Below are positions 24,320 through 34,868 of a stretch of 64,000 nt of DNA, in pieces (the stretch's first letter is position 1; each line of letters opens with the position of its first letter). The notes below the pieces were generated by a model. That model searched no databases. It was not told where the DNA came from and worked only from the letters and a program-made list of their open reading frames with translations. The position numbers and the translations under genes were made by a program. The DNA comes from Eleusine coracana subsp. coracana (taxonomy: Eukaryota > Streptophyta > Magnoliopsida > Poales > Poaceae), in the NCBI GenBank assembly GCA_032690845.1, contig CM064427.1, positions 22,727,164 through 22,791,163 of the forward strand. Reading direction: 5' to 3'.

Positions 24320-24686
24320 GACAATGCATGCTTGTTCTTTTGCTTCTTTGATGAGTTCATTGCCAAAGGGGGAGAAAATAGTGGGTCATGCACAAATAAT
24401 GCTAACAAACCTAAGATGACTCCTTTTTGCATTACATGAGACCTACTACAAGTTAAAGGGGAGCATATCATGTCCTTGAGCATTTTTCATGCGCTTTTCA
24501 CAATCTTTGCATTCTCGAGTGGCTTTCTTTGTCAACTCTTGGTTTTGTGATCCCTCCTTTGCTAGATGGCTACTTTTCATCTTTTTCTTTAGGATGTGGC
24601 CATTTGGATGTGCTTATTCGGTTTTGCATTTCAAAACTCTAATCTTGTGCATTTGATGTTGTCAATGTACTCATCAAGGAGGGGAT
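24320..24686 (+). other. 3' untranslated end of C with G-rich tracts
   Basis: AAAGGGGGAGA at 24365-24375, ttaaaggggagc near 24453 and the polypurine tract aaggaggggat just before the LTR. A further gagggggag is at 20293-20301 in unit 1 (mutated to gagggcgag in units 2 and 3). Repeated PPT-like tracts upstream of the 3' LTR are described for Sireviruses. Confidence 0.75.
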
Positions 24687-26669
24687 TGAGAAACCATGTG
24701 GATATGTGCCATGGTTTGCAATATGTGATGAGTAATTAACTTGGTCTGATTTGGTGTTTGAGCTGAAATGCGGTAATCTGGGGATTGCATGAGTTTGTGC
24801 ATGTTATAGTTTTGACTAACCAGAATTGGTAATGGAGTTGGAGAAGTTGCAGGAGGTGGAAAATGTATTTGCTTGTCTCATTATGTGTAGGTCACTGGAG
24901 TCAACTTGGCGGTAAACAGTGAGAGGATCGGGCCCAAGTAGGAGACTTGGGGCCGGACGATCAGGAGGTCGAGTGAAGTCAAGGGTGATCCATACCGTAC
25001 ACGTGGAGAGGCAAGAAGCACAGATGGTTTCGCGGTTGATCCTCAAAACCATGGGTGGTGATCAAGATGGCAGGGTTGACCAAGTCAAAGGTGATCAAGC
25101 GTCGGTGCAAGTTGAGGCTTCCAGTGGATCGGAGACGGGAGAGACTTGCCGACGAGGAGGATCATGGGACGAGGTGACACGCGTCAAGATCAAGAAGTCA
25201 CGCTTTGAGAAGCGTGCAAAGCGGTTTCTTGGTTTGGGGCTCACAACCGATGGCGACAATTGGAGGTGCACGTGGCACCATCGCGGAGCTTGCATCGAGG
25301 CGAAGCAAAGTGATGAAGGGCTCGATGGCGTTCGGGCAACGAGGAAAAAGATGGACGGTTGTGCCCCTAAGGGTAGGTGGCAGTGTATTGTAGGTGAGGG
25401 ATAGGATGGTCTTTAGAACAACCCCTAGGCCTATATAAGGAGAGATAGGGCTGGTGGAAGAGGTGTCTCTCTTTCCCTTAGCCTTGCCTTAGGTCTTAAT
25501 TCAAAGTGCTAGGAGAGCTCTTCATGTAATAGAGGAGAGGAGAGGGTGTGTGAGAGACATCTCTTTCTCTTCCAAATAGTAGGAGGAAGAGGGTGGCTTC
25601 CTAGCCATGTATCCATGTATCTTGACTTGATGAATGAGATTCAAATTCGAGCTCAAGTTCTTCCTTTCTCCCTAAATCTCGAATTTCTGTTTGTCTCTAT
25701 TTTCGAAGCTATTTTCATGGGAATTTTTTATCTCATTTTTGAGTGAGTTTTTTGGGCGGATCTCATGGGGATCTTAGTGCTATGATGAGCTAGAACAATG
25801 CTATATGGGTCCTTGACGAAATCAAGAGTTGTAGCACCTTCGATTTGAAGGATTTCTCAAGTTTCCCATTTTTGGTGTTCTTGGCACAAGATCTGAAATT
25901 TGTGTTGATTCCATGAGCGAATTGAGTGGAACTTCTTGGATTAGGGTTGTGATGTGTTGAGGATTACCAGGTCCAAAAATCGCATGATTTGGAGTTCGTT
26001 TGATTAGGTTTGGGTAAAGTTCTTGCCTAATCCCAAACTAATTTCTGTTCTGTCGAGGGTCGATCGGCACTGCCGATCTTTCCATCGGCACTGCCGGTGC
26101 AGGAAGAAAAATCTGGATCGGCGCTGCTGATGCCTTGATCGGAAATTTTATCTTCTTTCTATTGTCATTTGGCACTACCGATGATTCGATCAGCACTACC
26201 GATGCTCTGTCCAAATTGCCGATCGGTACTACCGATGCCCTGAACAGCACTAACGATGCCTTTTTCTATGTGTCCTGAAGCTTTGTTCCATCTACTGATC
26301 GACACTGCTGATAGTCCCAACCAGCACTACCGATGCGCTTTGTCTGCTGTCCCCCGAGACTTTCAGTTTGACGATCAGCACTGCCGATACTCTGAATCAG
26401 TATTGCCGATGTTCTGACAGAGCTGTCTGTTTTGGTGCGCTTCTTTGACCGCTTCGAGTCTTTGCTGTTCTCTTATATTTCCGTTGTGTTCCACTGCTAT
26501 TGTTGATCAATCCTAGGTTTAGCACATCGCAAGTTGGTGTGTGCAATCTTGCTGATCTGCCTAGAGGTTGGCTTGGGTTGTAATAGGGACATAGGCCAAA
26601 TTCTTGTGAAGAATTTTAATTGGCTCCCATTTACCCCCCCCCCCCTCTGGTCGCCTTCTCGGTCCTTCA
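24687..26669 (+). repeat. 3' LTR of C, with paired palindromes
   Basis: Starts TGAGAAACCATGTGG, ends GGTCCTTCA, 1983 bp, followed by target duplication agggg. Palindrome centres at 26070/26091, 26124/26145, 26175/26196, 26229/26250, 26305/26327 and 26381/26403: six pairs, 21 or 22 bp within a pair, 51-54 or 76 bp from one pair to the next. A C run precedes CTCTGGTCGCC at the U5 end. Confidence 0.95.
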
Positions 26670-26674
26670 AGGGG

Positions 26675-28173
26675 AAATAAAATATTGTTGCCGATGCTTT
26701 ATCGTGAAAAAGTGTTTTGCTTAATTAATTGGAGGTCAAGGTCCCAGGATTAGAAAACATAAAGGAGTCGTATGCTGCTGACCTTGTTTTCGCAGAACCA
26801 TACTTGAAATGTCAAGAAGGAAAAGGGTAGGACAAGTACCATTTGCATGATGGATTCTTGTTCCGAGCTAACAAATTGTGTGTTCCAGATTTGTCTATTT
26901 GTTTGCTTTTATTGCAGGAATCACACATGGGTGCTTTGATGGGCCACTTTGGGAGAGAAAAGACCTAGTTGCTGCTGAGTGATCACTTCTATTGGCCAAA
27001 GATGAGACATGATGTGGAGAGGTTTGTGTAGCGGTGTACAACTTGCCACAAGGCTAAATCAAAACTGAACCCCCCACGGTTTGTATACTGCACTCCCCAC
27101 CCCAAATGCTCCTTGGGAAGACATAAGAATGGACTTTGTTTTAGGATTACCGAGAACTTAGAAGGGGAGGGATTCAGTTTTTGTTGTTGTGGATAGGTTC
27201 TCTAAAATGGCACATTTAATTCCCTGTCATATGAGCGACAATGCATCGCATGTAGCTGACTTGTTTTTCAAGGAAATTGTGAGATTACATGGTGTGTCCA
27301 GGACCATTGTTTCAGACCGAGATGTGAAGTTTATGAGCTACTTTTGGAAGACGTTGTGGGCCAAGCTTGGCACAAAGTTGCTGTTTCAACAACTTGTCAT
27401 CCATAAACTGATGGACAAACAGAGGTGGTTAACCTTACACTCTCCATGCTGCTACGAACAATGATCAAGAAGAACCTAAAGGAGTGGGAGGATTGCTTGC
27501 CACATGTTAAGTTTGCATATAACAGGGCAGTCCACTCGACAACGCACTTGTGTCCATTTGAAGTTGTGTATGGTTTCAAACCCACTACACCACTCGACTT
27601 GCTGCCACTTCCACTTCAAAAACGTGCAAACATGGAGGCCTCCAAGAGGGCTGACTATGTGAAGAAAATCCACATTATGACCAAGCAATAGATTGAGAAG
27701 AAATCAGAGTACTATGCTGCAAAGGCAAACAAGAACCGTAAGAAGTTGATCTTTGAGCCCGCTGACTTAGTTTGGGTTCACCTTAGGAAGGATAGATTTA
27801 CAGAGAAATGAAAGTCTAAGTTGCTGCCCTGAGGTGATGGCCCATTCAAGGTCCTTGCAAGAATAAATGACAATGCCAACAAGATTGAGCTTCCGGGAGA
27901 TGAATATGCAGCTAGCAACACTTTCAATGTTACTGATTTGTCTCCATGCCATGGTCATGATCAATCGGAGTTGAGGTTGACTCTTTTTGAAGAAGGGAAG
28001 GATGATTAGGACATCCCTCGTGACTACACCTATGAGAGACCAATAACTCGAGCCAAAGCAAAGCAATTACAACATAAGGTGAAATTTTTCCTTAATGATT
28101 GTGAACATGCATCTCATAAGATCCATGTGCTACCTAATGGAGGTGCATTACTTTTCCTCATGTTTGAAGCATA
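26675..28173 (+). pseudogene. integrase of element B
   Basis: Resumes element B after C at the RNase H end (ADALS). HHCC zinc region (ESHMGALMGHFGREK ... CTTCHKAKSKLN) with a stop, catalytic core (MDFVLGLPRT, VVDRFSKMAHLIPC, TIVSDRDVKF), a frameshift near 27400, TEVVNLTL with the third acidic residue, and GPFKVLARINDNA. The C-terminus crosses into the 3' LTR at 28005 and ends at a TAG at 28171-28173 (ITRAKAKQLQHKVKFF). At least five stops. Same layout as elements A1 and A2. Confidence 0.85.
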
Positions 28174-28860
28174 GGTCCAAGACAAGGTGGTCACTTGATG
28201 CCTAAAGAGAGCAAGTTGAAGTCGATGTGCTGATGCCAAGATTCCGTCCTTCAACTTCATAACGAATTCTGTATCATTATGAGAGGTACCACCCCAAGTA
28301 TTATACATGTATGGCAAGGTCTTGAAGTCTACTTTCATATGAAACAAACGGTGCATTCATTCGATCTCTGTGGAACGAGTTATGCTTATTTGGGTAAAGT
28401 CTGTTCCAGAGATCCGCAGACTGCCCCAAGTCTGTATATTTCGAGTTGGGCTTTTTAAAAAGGCCCCCAGCCCAACTAGGAGGGATGTTCCTAGTATAAA
28501 TAGCACTTGTACACTTGCTGGAAACCCTAACCACAAATTGAACTTAGAAAAATAGAGAAGCATATTGCTCTGATCCTTAGGGTTTGTGCCATAGTTGCCC
28601 CCTTGAGGTTTGCGCCATAGTTGCCCCCTTGAGGATTGTGAGTTTTCTCTACCACTTGTTCTTGTGTTTCCTTATGATTTGCAATAGCATCGCCTTTCCT
28701 TTGCGTGGTTCAGGTTAGGTATCGACCAAAGCATGTTGTTGGGCGAAATCTCTATCACAGGTTGCTGTTCTAGTAGTTGTTGGTGCCAAGATTCGTCAGG
28801 TTTCACGAGTCAGTTATCCTTAGGTCCTACGATGAGAAGATCGGGCAAGCCCCCGCATCA
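28005..28860 (+). repeat. 3' LTR of element B
   Basis: Follows a purine tract (gaagaagggaagga), starts TGATTAGGACATC and ends CCCCGCATCA, 856 bp. A TATA box tataaata is at 28495-28502. The LTR termini resemble those of A1, A2 and A3, supporting one clade. Confidence 0.8.
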
Positions 28861-29800
28861 CTGGGTCCAGCCTGGTCCTCCTCTTGCCTCTGGGCTTCTC
28901 TGACATCTTTCCCTTGTCCTGTCCTGATCCTGCCATCTCTACTGCTGAAAAGTCACTACACGCACGTAGGTATAGACAGGATGAGCATAGACCCTATATA
29001 AATCTACAAGCAATGCACCGCTAGGTAAGAATGCGCAATAGAAATCCTAGCACTGAGATGAAGGATATGATCACTAGACAAATATGCAAAGAACAACAGT
29101 GATCATCGACTATATGTGGCTGGTGCGAGTCATCTAGTGTGTAGTCAAATAATATGCAATAAATCTAACTATAGATTAAACGAGAAACAAACCCTAGACA
29201 TGCAATTAGCAAATAGGCATGGAATTAATTGCAGCCTAGGTGGAGCTAATTACTTAATTAATGCAACTATCCATGGGCTGTTAATCTAATTGCATTAATT
29301 TAAGGAAATTACTCGCTAATTGGGGCATAATTGATGAATCAAGAGAAAAGGTCAATACCCCGAGGAAGTCCGGAACCGAAACCGGGAGGAACGAGCGACC
29401 GATCTCCTAAAAGTTGGAGCTTTTGGGTCACCGACAATGGAGGTGAAGGGAAAAAGGGAAACCTTTACCCTAATCGGTGGAGCAACTCGACGAGCTGGGC
29501 TGGGCGTGCATGCGCGTGGGAGGGGCAGAGGCAGCGCTGGAGGTGGCCGACGGCGGGATGTGCGGCAAGGGCGAGGAGCGCTACGGCTAACGGTGGCGGC
29601 AGGGAGGTGGAGGCAGCCCGACGGCTTGGTGAGTGGGAGCACGACGACGGCGAGTGGCGGCGTGAACGACAAGGTGGCTGCGGGAGCACAAACTCGGCCT
29701 TGGTGTTGAACGAGGAAAGAACCAAAAGATTCTGACCGAATTTGACTTAGGTCAAGGATTCAATGAACGGCCGAGATCAAATCATAGGGAGATCAATAGT
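28861..29800. other. unassigned DNA with GC-rich island
   Basis: After the LTR of B there is no recognisable retrotransposon gene. 29040-29340 is AT-rich; 29480-29700 is strongly GC-rich with open frames on both strands (Arg/Gly-rich on +, Pro/Ser/Ala-rich on -). These could be by-products of GC content, a captured host exon or part of an LTR. I cannot decide. Confidence 0.4.
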
Positions 29801-29836
29801 CATGATTGAAAGGCATAGTCACATTTTCAATATAGT

Positions 29837-30019
29837 GACCGAACAATACGGTCTCTAGACCGGACTGCCCAGTCAGCTTTGGGTCTCCTGGCAATCGTGC
29901 AGATCGAACGGTATGGTCTCTAGGACCATTCTATCTGGTCTTTACGACCAGACTCCCCGAGGCACTGTGCGCAGAGGCACTGACCGGATAGTACGGTCCA
30001 GTGATCAGACTATATGGTC
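29837..30019. repeat. paired palindrome cluster near element G
   Basis: Imperfect hairpins built on GACCG/CGGTC and TGGTC/GACCA arms: centres 29845 with a weaker partner near 29868, 29921/29943 and 29990/30011. Spacing 21-23 bp within pairs, as in elements C and D. Probably part of a Sirevirus LTR or 3' region; the parent element cannot be delimited. Confidence 0.6.
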
Positions 30020-30859
30020 ACTATGAAAATTTCACAGAACAAGGAATATCTCCAATTTCCAAGTGCCCTCACTTAACACTCAATTAAACACTGCACTTGG
30101 AGCATGAAGGGAACACTCAAACACTCTTTTTCAAATAGTGGCTCTTTATGGCCTTATAGTTTTCACAAAAGCCAAATTAAGAATTGAGCAAATAAGAACC
30201 AAGGCAATTAAGAAGCAAATGGGTATGCATGAGCCTTAGTCCATGAACCATGCGAGTGGGTTTCACTTCGGAGTTCATAAGAGCTTGCTCAATGGGTATG
30301 AAGTACAATCCATTTCTTTGGTCACACTTGCGGAGATGTAATCTCATATAGATCATGAGGCACAAATATCTCCAAATGTGACAAGCCTCCTTTGTGTTTC
30401 CTATATGATGCTTGAAACAAGCATTTTACATATGCAATGAAAGTAAACATGTCATGTGAATGCAAGCAATATTAAATAAGACACAAAGGAAACCTAACAA
30501 TGTCAAGTTTGAACCCCTCTCAAGCTTACTCACTATAAGCCATACCCTTGCTTTGAGAGAAGCCAAACCACCATCTCAAGCACTCCCCCTTGCTTATAGC
30601 TATCTTGAGTGGGTTAGACATTGACTAATTTTTATGTGTTTTTCTTTTAGTTATTTACACATGCATGGATGTAGAGCATACTAGTCACAAAGGAGTCCTA
30701 TTTACCATGCAATGCAAGAGAAGGAAAAACACACTACAGCTACCAAGAACAAACACGGTTACCTCCCTCACGAGTAGATATGACATTGAGGTCCATGTCA
30801 CTTGTGGTGGGCTTCACATGATCTTCATGAAGCTCCCGGTCCACCACCACCACCATCTT

Positions 30860-31675
30860 CTAGGTCTTGTTCTTGGGCACCCACTTGTACTTTGTTGACC
30901 TTTCAAGATCTACAATGCACTTAGGCACCCATATGCTCTTGACCTTTCTCTTCTTGTTTGGTGGTCCCAAAGCCTTTGCATTCACCTTGCCATCCTTGTT
31001 CCTAAAAAGCTTGAAATGTGTGTTCTCATGGAACAAGTTAGCGTTAGGTAAAACAATGGAACTTCTCACCATAGGACAATCCTTAATGGTGTGGCCATTC
31101 TTGCAACACCTCTCGGCATAGTAGTTGTCGGCGAGTAGGGGCTTGATCCATGTGGGGATGAAGTCACTCGTCTCGATAATGTCGATGGCGGAGGAATACG
31201 AGCCAAGTCCCTGGTGGGAGACATTGTTCACAAGGTTTCTCCCAAGAATCTCTTTGTGGATGGCTCTACCATGTGTGAGCCTCTCGAAGTTGTCCATCAC
31301 CATCTTCCTCTTTTCCTTGAGCTTGTGATATTCTACCAAAACAAATGGCTCAAGAGAAGAAACCTCGACCGAGGTGGTTAGTTCATCACACATAGTAGAA
31401 GCATCACTCTTAGATGAACTAGAGGAGGGAGAGGTAAGGTTATCAAAATTGATGGCCTCAAAAGTAAGTTCAAGGGCCTCGTACTTCTCACGTAGCTCTA
31501 CATGATCACCCTTGAGTTTGTCATAACTCTTGTTTAGGGCCTCATAAGATGTGACAAGGTCCTTGAGCTCACTCTCAAGCTCACCAACGCAGTCCTTAGC
31601 CAACATACATTCTATTCTTACCACATCCAACATTTTGGATTTCTTGACGGCGATGTCGTGGGCTTGCTCAAGCAT
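30860..31675 (-). pseudogene. gag of G, second part with coiled coil
   Basis: Open frame with heptad-like helical region (LESELKDLVTSYEALNKSYD), Ser-rich spacer, and a knuckle-like ERCCKNGHTIKDC near 31085-31130, then a basic tail (KKRKVKSIWVPK). It ends in KYKWVPKNKT, where a pol ORF would follow in an autonomous Sirevirus. It corresponds to 16211-17248 of element C. The first Cys of the knuckle is displaced, and the frame is separated from the first gag half by stops. Confidence 0.75.
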
Positions 31676-32925
31676 ACTCTAAAGCTCGGGGCAGGAGGGC
31701 TCCTCATCATCGCTATCATCGCTGCTCTCATCCTCACTCTCCTCAAGTTGGCTCGCGGCCATGAGGCACGTGGGAGGTGCGGAAGAGCTCATGGCGATGT
31801 GGTCTTGATCATGGCTAGGCCAGCCACTTCTTCATCATCGCTTGAGTTGTCACTTCTTCATCATCGCTTGATCATGGCTAGGCCAACAAGGGCATTGCGT
31901 GAGAACTTCTTCTTATGGTCTTGAGCTTTGCCTTTGCCTTTGCTCTTGTCCTTGTTGAAGTACGTCTTCTTGTTTTTCTTGGCTTTGGGGTCTTCATTTT
32001 GTTCGTCTTCATCATCACTTGAGTCTTGGGACTTGAAAGCTTCTTTCTTGGGCTTGGGGCAATCCCGAACAAAGTGGTTCTTTGACCTACAGTTGAAGCA
32101 CTTGCCCTTGGACTTGGAAGCAAACTAGTTCTTGAAGGTCCTCATCTTCTTCATGAGAAGAGCCAAGTCCTGACTCAAGTCATCTTCATCATCATCATCT
32201 TCTTCAATTGCTGTCTTATTCTTGCTCTTATTGCTCTTGATAGGCTCTTGCTTCTCGGCATGAAGAGCGAGGCTGGATGGTTGAGGATCATCCAAACCCA
32301 GTTGGTAGCTCTTGAAGGCGGTGATCTTGCCAAGTACATCCTTCATGGTCTTGGTCTTATCAAGTACATCCTTCGTGGTCTTGGTCTTGGTCTTCAAGGT
32401 GATGATGGACTCATACTTGGGATCTTTGAATAGCCTCAAGAATCTTCTTATCACTTTAACAGGCTTAAGCTTGAAATCATCCCCAAGAGCATTGATCTCC
32501 TCCACTAGAAGATAAAAGCGAGAATAAATAGTGTTAGCTCTCTCATGTGGCAATCTAGTGAAGTTATCATACTTGTTCTTCAGCACATAGTATCTTTCTT
32601 CTTTGACATCACTGGTACCCTCATGGAGACCCTGAATCTCAGTCCAGGTACCATGTGCTATTGAACTTGCATCCAATCTAGCAAAGACATCCTTAGATAT
32701 GCATGCTAACAAAGCATTCTTGACCTTAGCGTTGTTCTTAATGAAATCAGGTTCAAGCAGGTTCACATCCGCATCAGACTCATGGGTCACAATCCATATC
32801 TCTGGATCAAGGGACCCCAAGTAGGCTTGCATACAAGCCTTCTAATACTCGTAGTCCTCCCCATCAAATATAGGAACACTCCCCACCTGTCCTGGCATCC
32901 TTACTCAAGGCGATGAAGCCTCAAA
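31676..32925 (-). pseudogene. gag of G, first part
   Basis: UBN2-type Copia gag: YWKACMQAYLGSLDPEIW, then ALLACISKDVFARLD and LPHERANTIYSRFYLLVEEI, open from 32832 to 32125. After a stop the frame continues in pieces; CFNCRSKNHFVRDC (CCHC) is readable at 32059-32100. A run of direct repeats (TKTKDVLDKTKTMKDVL) is at about 32330-32400. Broken by stops and frameshifts between 31878 and 32124. Confidence 0.8.
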
Positions 32926-32936
32926 CATGAGCACTT

Positions 32937-32949
32937 GGCTCTGATGCCA
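32937..32949 (-). other. primer binding site of G
   Basis: Minus strand TGGCATCAGAGCC two bases after the LTR end, a variant of the initiator Met tRNA complement. Confidence 0.8.
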
Positions 32950-32951
32950 CT

Positions 32952-33768
32952 TGTAAGGACCCAAGGCGTACCGAGAGGGGGGGGGGGTGAATCGATAAGC
33001 CTACCATGAATCCGAACACTTCAATTTGCACTACTAGAACCTAGCAATCGTTGCAACCTAACAATTCTAGTAGGCCAAGACCCTACACATGCTAGTGTTC
33101 ATGATGATAGCAAGTGTGAAAGCCAAACACTCTAGCCTATGCAAGCCACAATTCAACCTAGTTACTAGAGCACGTAATTGCAGAATAGTAAAGAGGGGGG
33201 TCAAGGAATGCTCATGATTTTTTTCCCGAGGTCTCGGAAGGATGGCGCCTTCTCCAACTCCTCGTTGGACCACTCCCGCCGGAGTGCTGGTCCCTCCCGC
33301 CACAAATATGGAGTTCTCGCCCACGAGCCCGCAATCACTCCTGAAGTGAAGACACGGTGCACGTCACCGCTGCCACCAAGGCACAAGCTCACTTCCCTCG
33401 AGAACTTTTCGGAATCCTCGAGCCGACACGGGCACTCACTATTGATGCCCCTTTCACCGACGGGCTCAAATCATGTACAAACGTGTGACAACCTTCACAA
33501 CCAATCAAGGCTCAATCACCAACACCTAATCGGTCTAAATCTCACCATACACCAAGAGTAATAACCTAGATCACACCCTCAAGGACACCCTAGCCTTAGA
33601 TGAGCATCAATGCACAAGTTACTCTCACTAGCACTCTCAAGATATGCAATATCTCCTCTTAGTGCTCTCCTCTTTTCCTCTTGGCTCTCCCCAAATGCTC
33701 CAAGCAATTCCACTAGCCAAGAGTGGTCTCCAAGACCCTAGAAACTAAGTTATATAGGCTTCTAACCT
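32952..33768 (-). repeat. 5' LTR of G, lacking U3
   Basis: On + it starts TGTAAGGACC and includes a run of G (complement: the C-rich U5 end typical of Sirevirus LTRs). A TATA-like tatataact is on the minus strand near 33749. Everything upstream of that is replaced by the LTR of D at 33769. Confidence 0.75.
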
Positions 33769-34868
33769 TGTTGGTCGTAATTACGCACCCACTTATATAC
33801 CGTAAGAGGACGGTATACAGTTGTAGCTCTTTTACCCTTAGAGTATTCTAAGGTTATCGAATCCACAAGGAATGAGCAGAACTAATACTATTAAAGGGTT
33901 ACTAACAAATTGCAATGGGTTCGTTGGTGTGAATGATGACGGTGACAAAGTGGAAGGTGAATGTTATTGAAGAGGTAACAGGATGATGAAGAATTCTCTC
34001 CTTAGGATTGGTTCACAAGCATGCAACCTTATTCTTATTAACTCGAGTGATGATTCTAATATTCTATAAGACATGGTGGTTTCGTTCACCCCGGCTGTCA
34101 CAACAGAGGCTATTAGCTCCCCACTGGTTTCTTGCACTATGTAATGGGCAAAAGTGTATTGGCCAATACACTAATGAAAGGGATAGATAGAAGTGCAATA
34201 AAGTTCATCACATAGATTAAATTCATCGAGAGAGTATCAACAAGTATGAGAGTTACATGACCAGATCCCCGCACCGGAGAAGAGAATATGAGACTACTCA
34301 CTCATCCTTCCGCTAGACATAGCAGAGGGGTGAGAAATAGCTCTGGAACACGCACGAGCCAATTGGCGCAAGCGTCGCGCCGATCGGCGCGTCCTCCCTT
34401 CTGGTGGATCTCGTCGGTGGTGACCAACCTTCACCGCCAATATCCTAGAACCCTAGTTCTAATAACTGATTCTCGCGATCGCCATCTCCTCCGTTCTCTC
34501 CTGGCTCTTGATAATTATCTTCCTTTTATACTCAACGGGATTAAGTCAACTTCCTCCGACTCTAACTCATACTGGGTTGGGCCTTCGTCTTTTCTGGACC
34601 AGATCGTGTTTTCGTCATCTTCTCCTGCTGCGCCGATCGGCACAGGCCCGTGCCGATCGGCGCGGCTCCGCATCTGGCCCATCTTTGTTACTCTTTAGTT
34701 CTTTATCCATAATTGCCCTATTTTACACCTGTTTCCTGCGATTACATCCAAAACAGAACAACTACAAATATATCCAAATATGGGGTTAGTTGTTAGTCCA
34801 AACCACCAAATTAAGACGCAAAACATCCCTTTTTGGTAGATAAAATGGGCGTCTAGAAACCACCAACA
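33769..34868 (-). repeat. 3' LTR of D
   Basis: 1100 bp; partner at 45384-46482 is 1099 bp and similar throughout. A PPT complement (gtccccccac) follows at 34869. Two palindrome pairs (centres 34362.5/34383.5 and 34636.5/34656.5) flank the TATA box. Confidence 0.9.
34521..34530 (-). promoter_or_regulatory. TATA box of D 3' LTR
   Basis: TATAAAAGGA on the minus strand. In the other LTR it is at 46136-46145. One palindrome pair is ~120 bp upstream and one ~150 bp downstream in both LTRs. Confidence 0.75.

Larger units (their letters stand above)
19711..24320 (+). repeat. 1644-bp tandem triplication in element C
   Basis: The block from the RNase H C-terminal half through ~1 kb of 3' non-coding DNA occurs three times. 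The anchor gtgactcatcgcaagg is at 19726, 21370 and 23014, exactly 1644 bp apart twice. Junctions near 21350 and 22994 read gcattttcatacattgctttc, joining the 3' part (gcattttcagacaatgc, unique end at ~24320) to the RNase H part (gtgctcgctttc). Unit 3 has lost ~330 bp near 23870. Units 2 and 3 resemble each other more than unit 1 in the RNase H part. Confidence 0.95.
13133..26669 (+). mobile_element. Sirevirus-type Ty1/Copia element C, complete but dead
   Basis: LTRs 13133-15099 and 24687-26669, PBS, gag with two CCHC knuckles separated by coiled coil, integrase, RT, RNase H, several G-rich tracts and a final polypurine tract. Target duplication agggg at 13128-13132 and 26670-26674 is perfect, so the insertion is intact. 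The 13,537 bp length is unusual and comes from a 1644-bp tandem triplication at the RNase H end. Integrase before RT marks it as Copia. Long LTRs, the two-knuckle gag and repeated AAAGGGGGAGA tracts are known of Sireviruses. Confidence 0.95.
30560..33768 (-). mobile_element. Sirevirus-type Copia remnant G
   Basis: On the minus strand: partial 5' LTR (33768-32952), PBS, gag with two CCHC knuckles (32925-30860), then directly 3'-type sequence with an AAGGGGGAG tract near 30585. Protease, integrase and RT are absent. The left end cannot be placed. The right LTR is cut by the LTR of element D just upstream of its TATA box. Confidence 0.75.

Noticed and set aside
29331..29735. 134-codon Gly/Arg-rich frame as a host gene
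   Set aside because: GC-rich stretch is open on both strands; no domain, no splice or promoter context. Kept only as an unassigned block.
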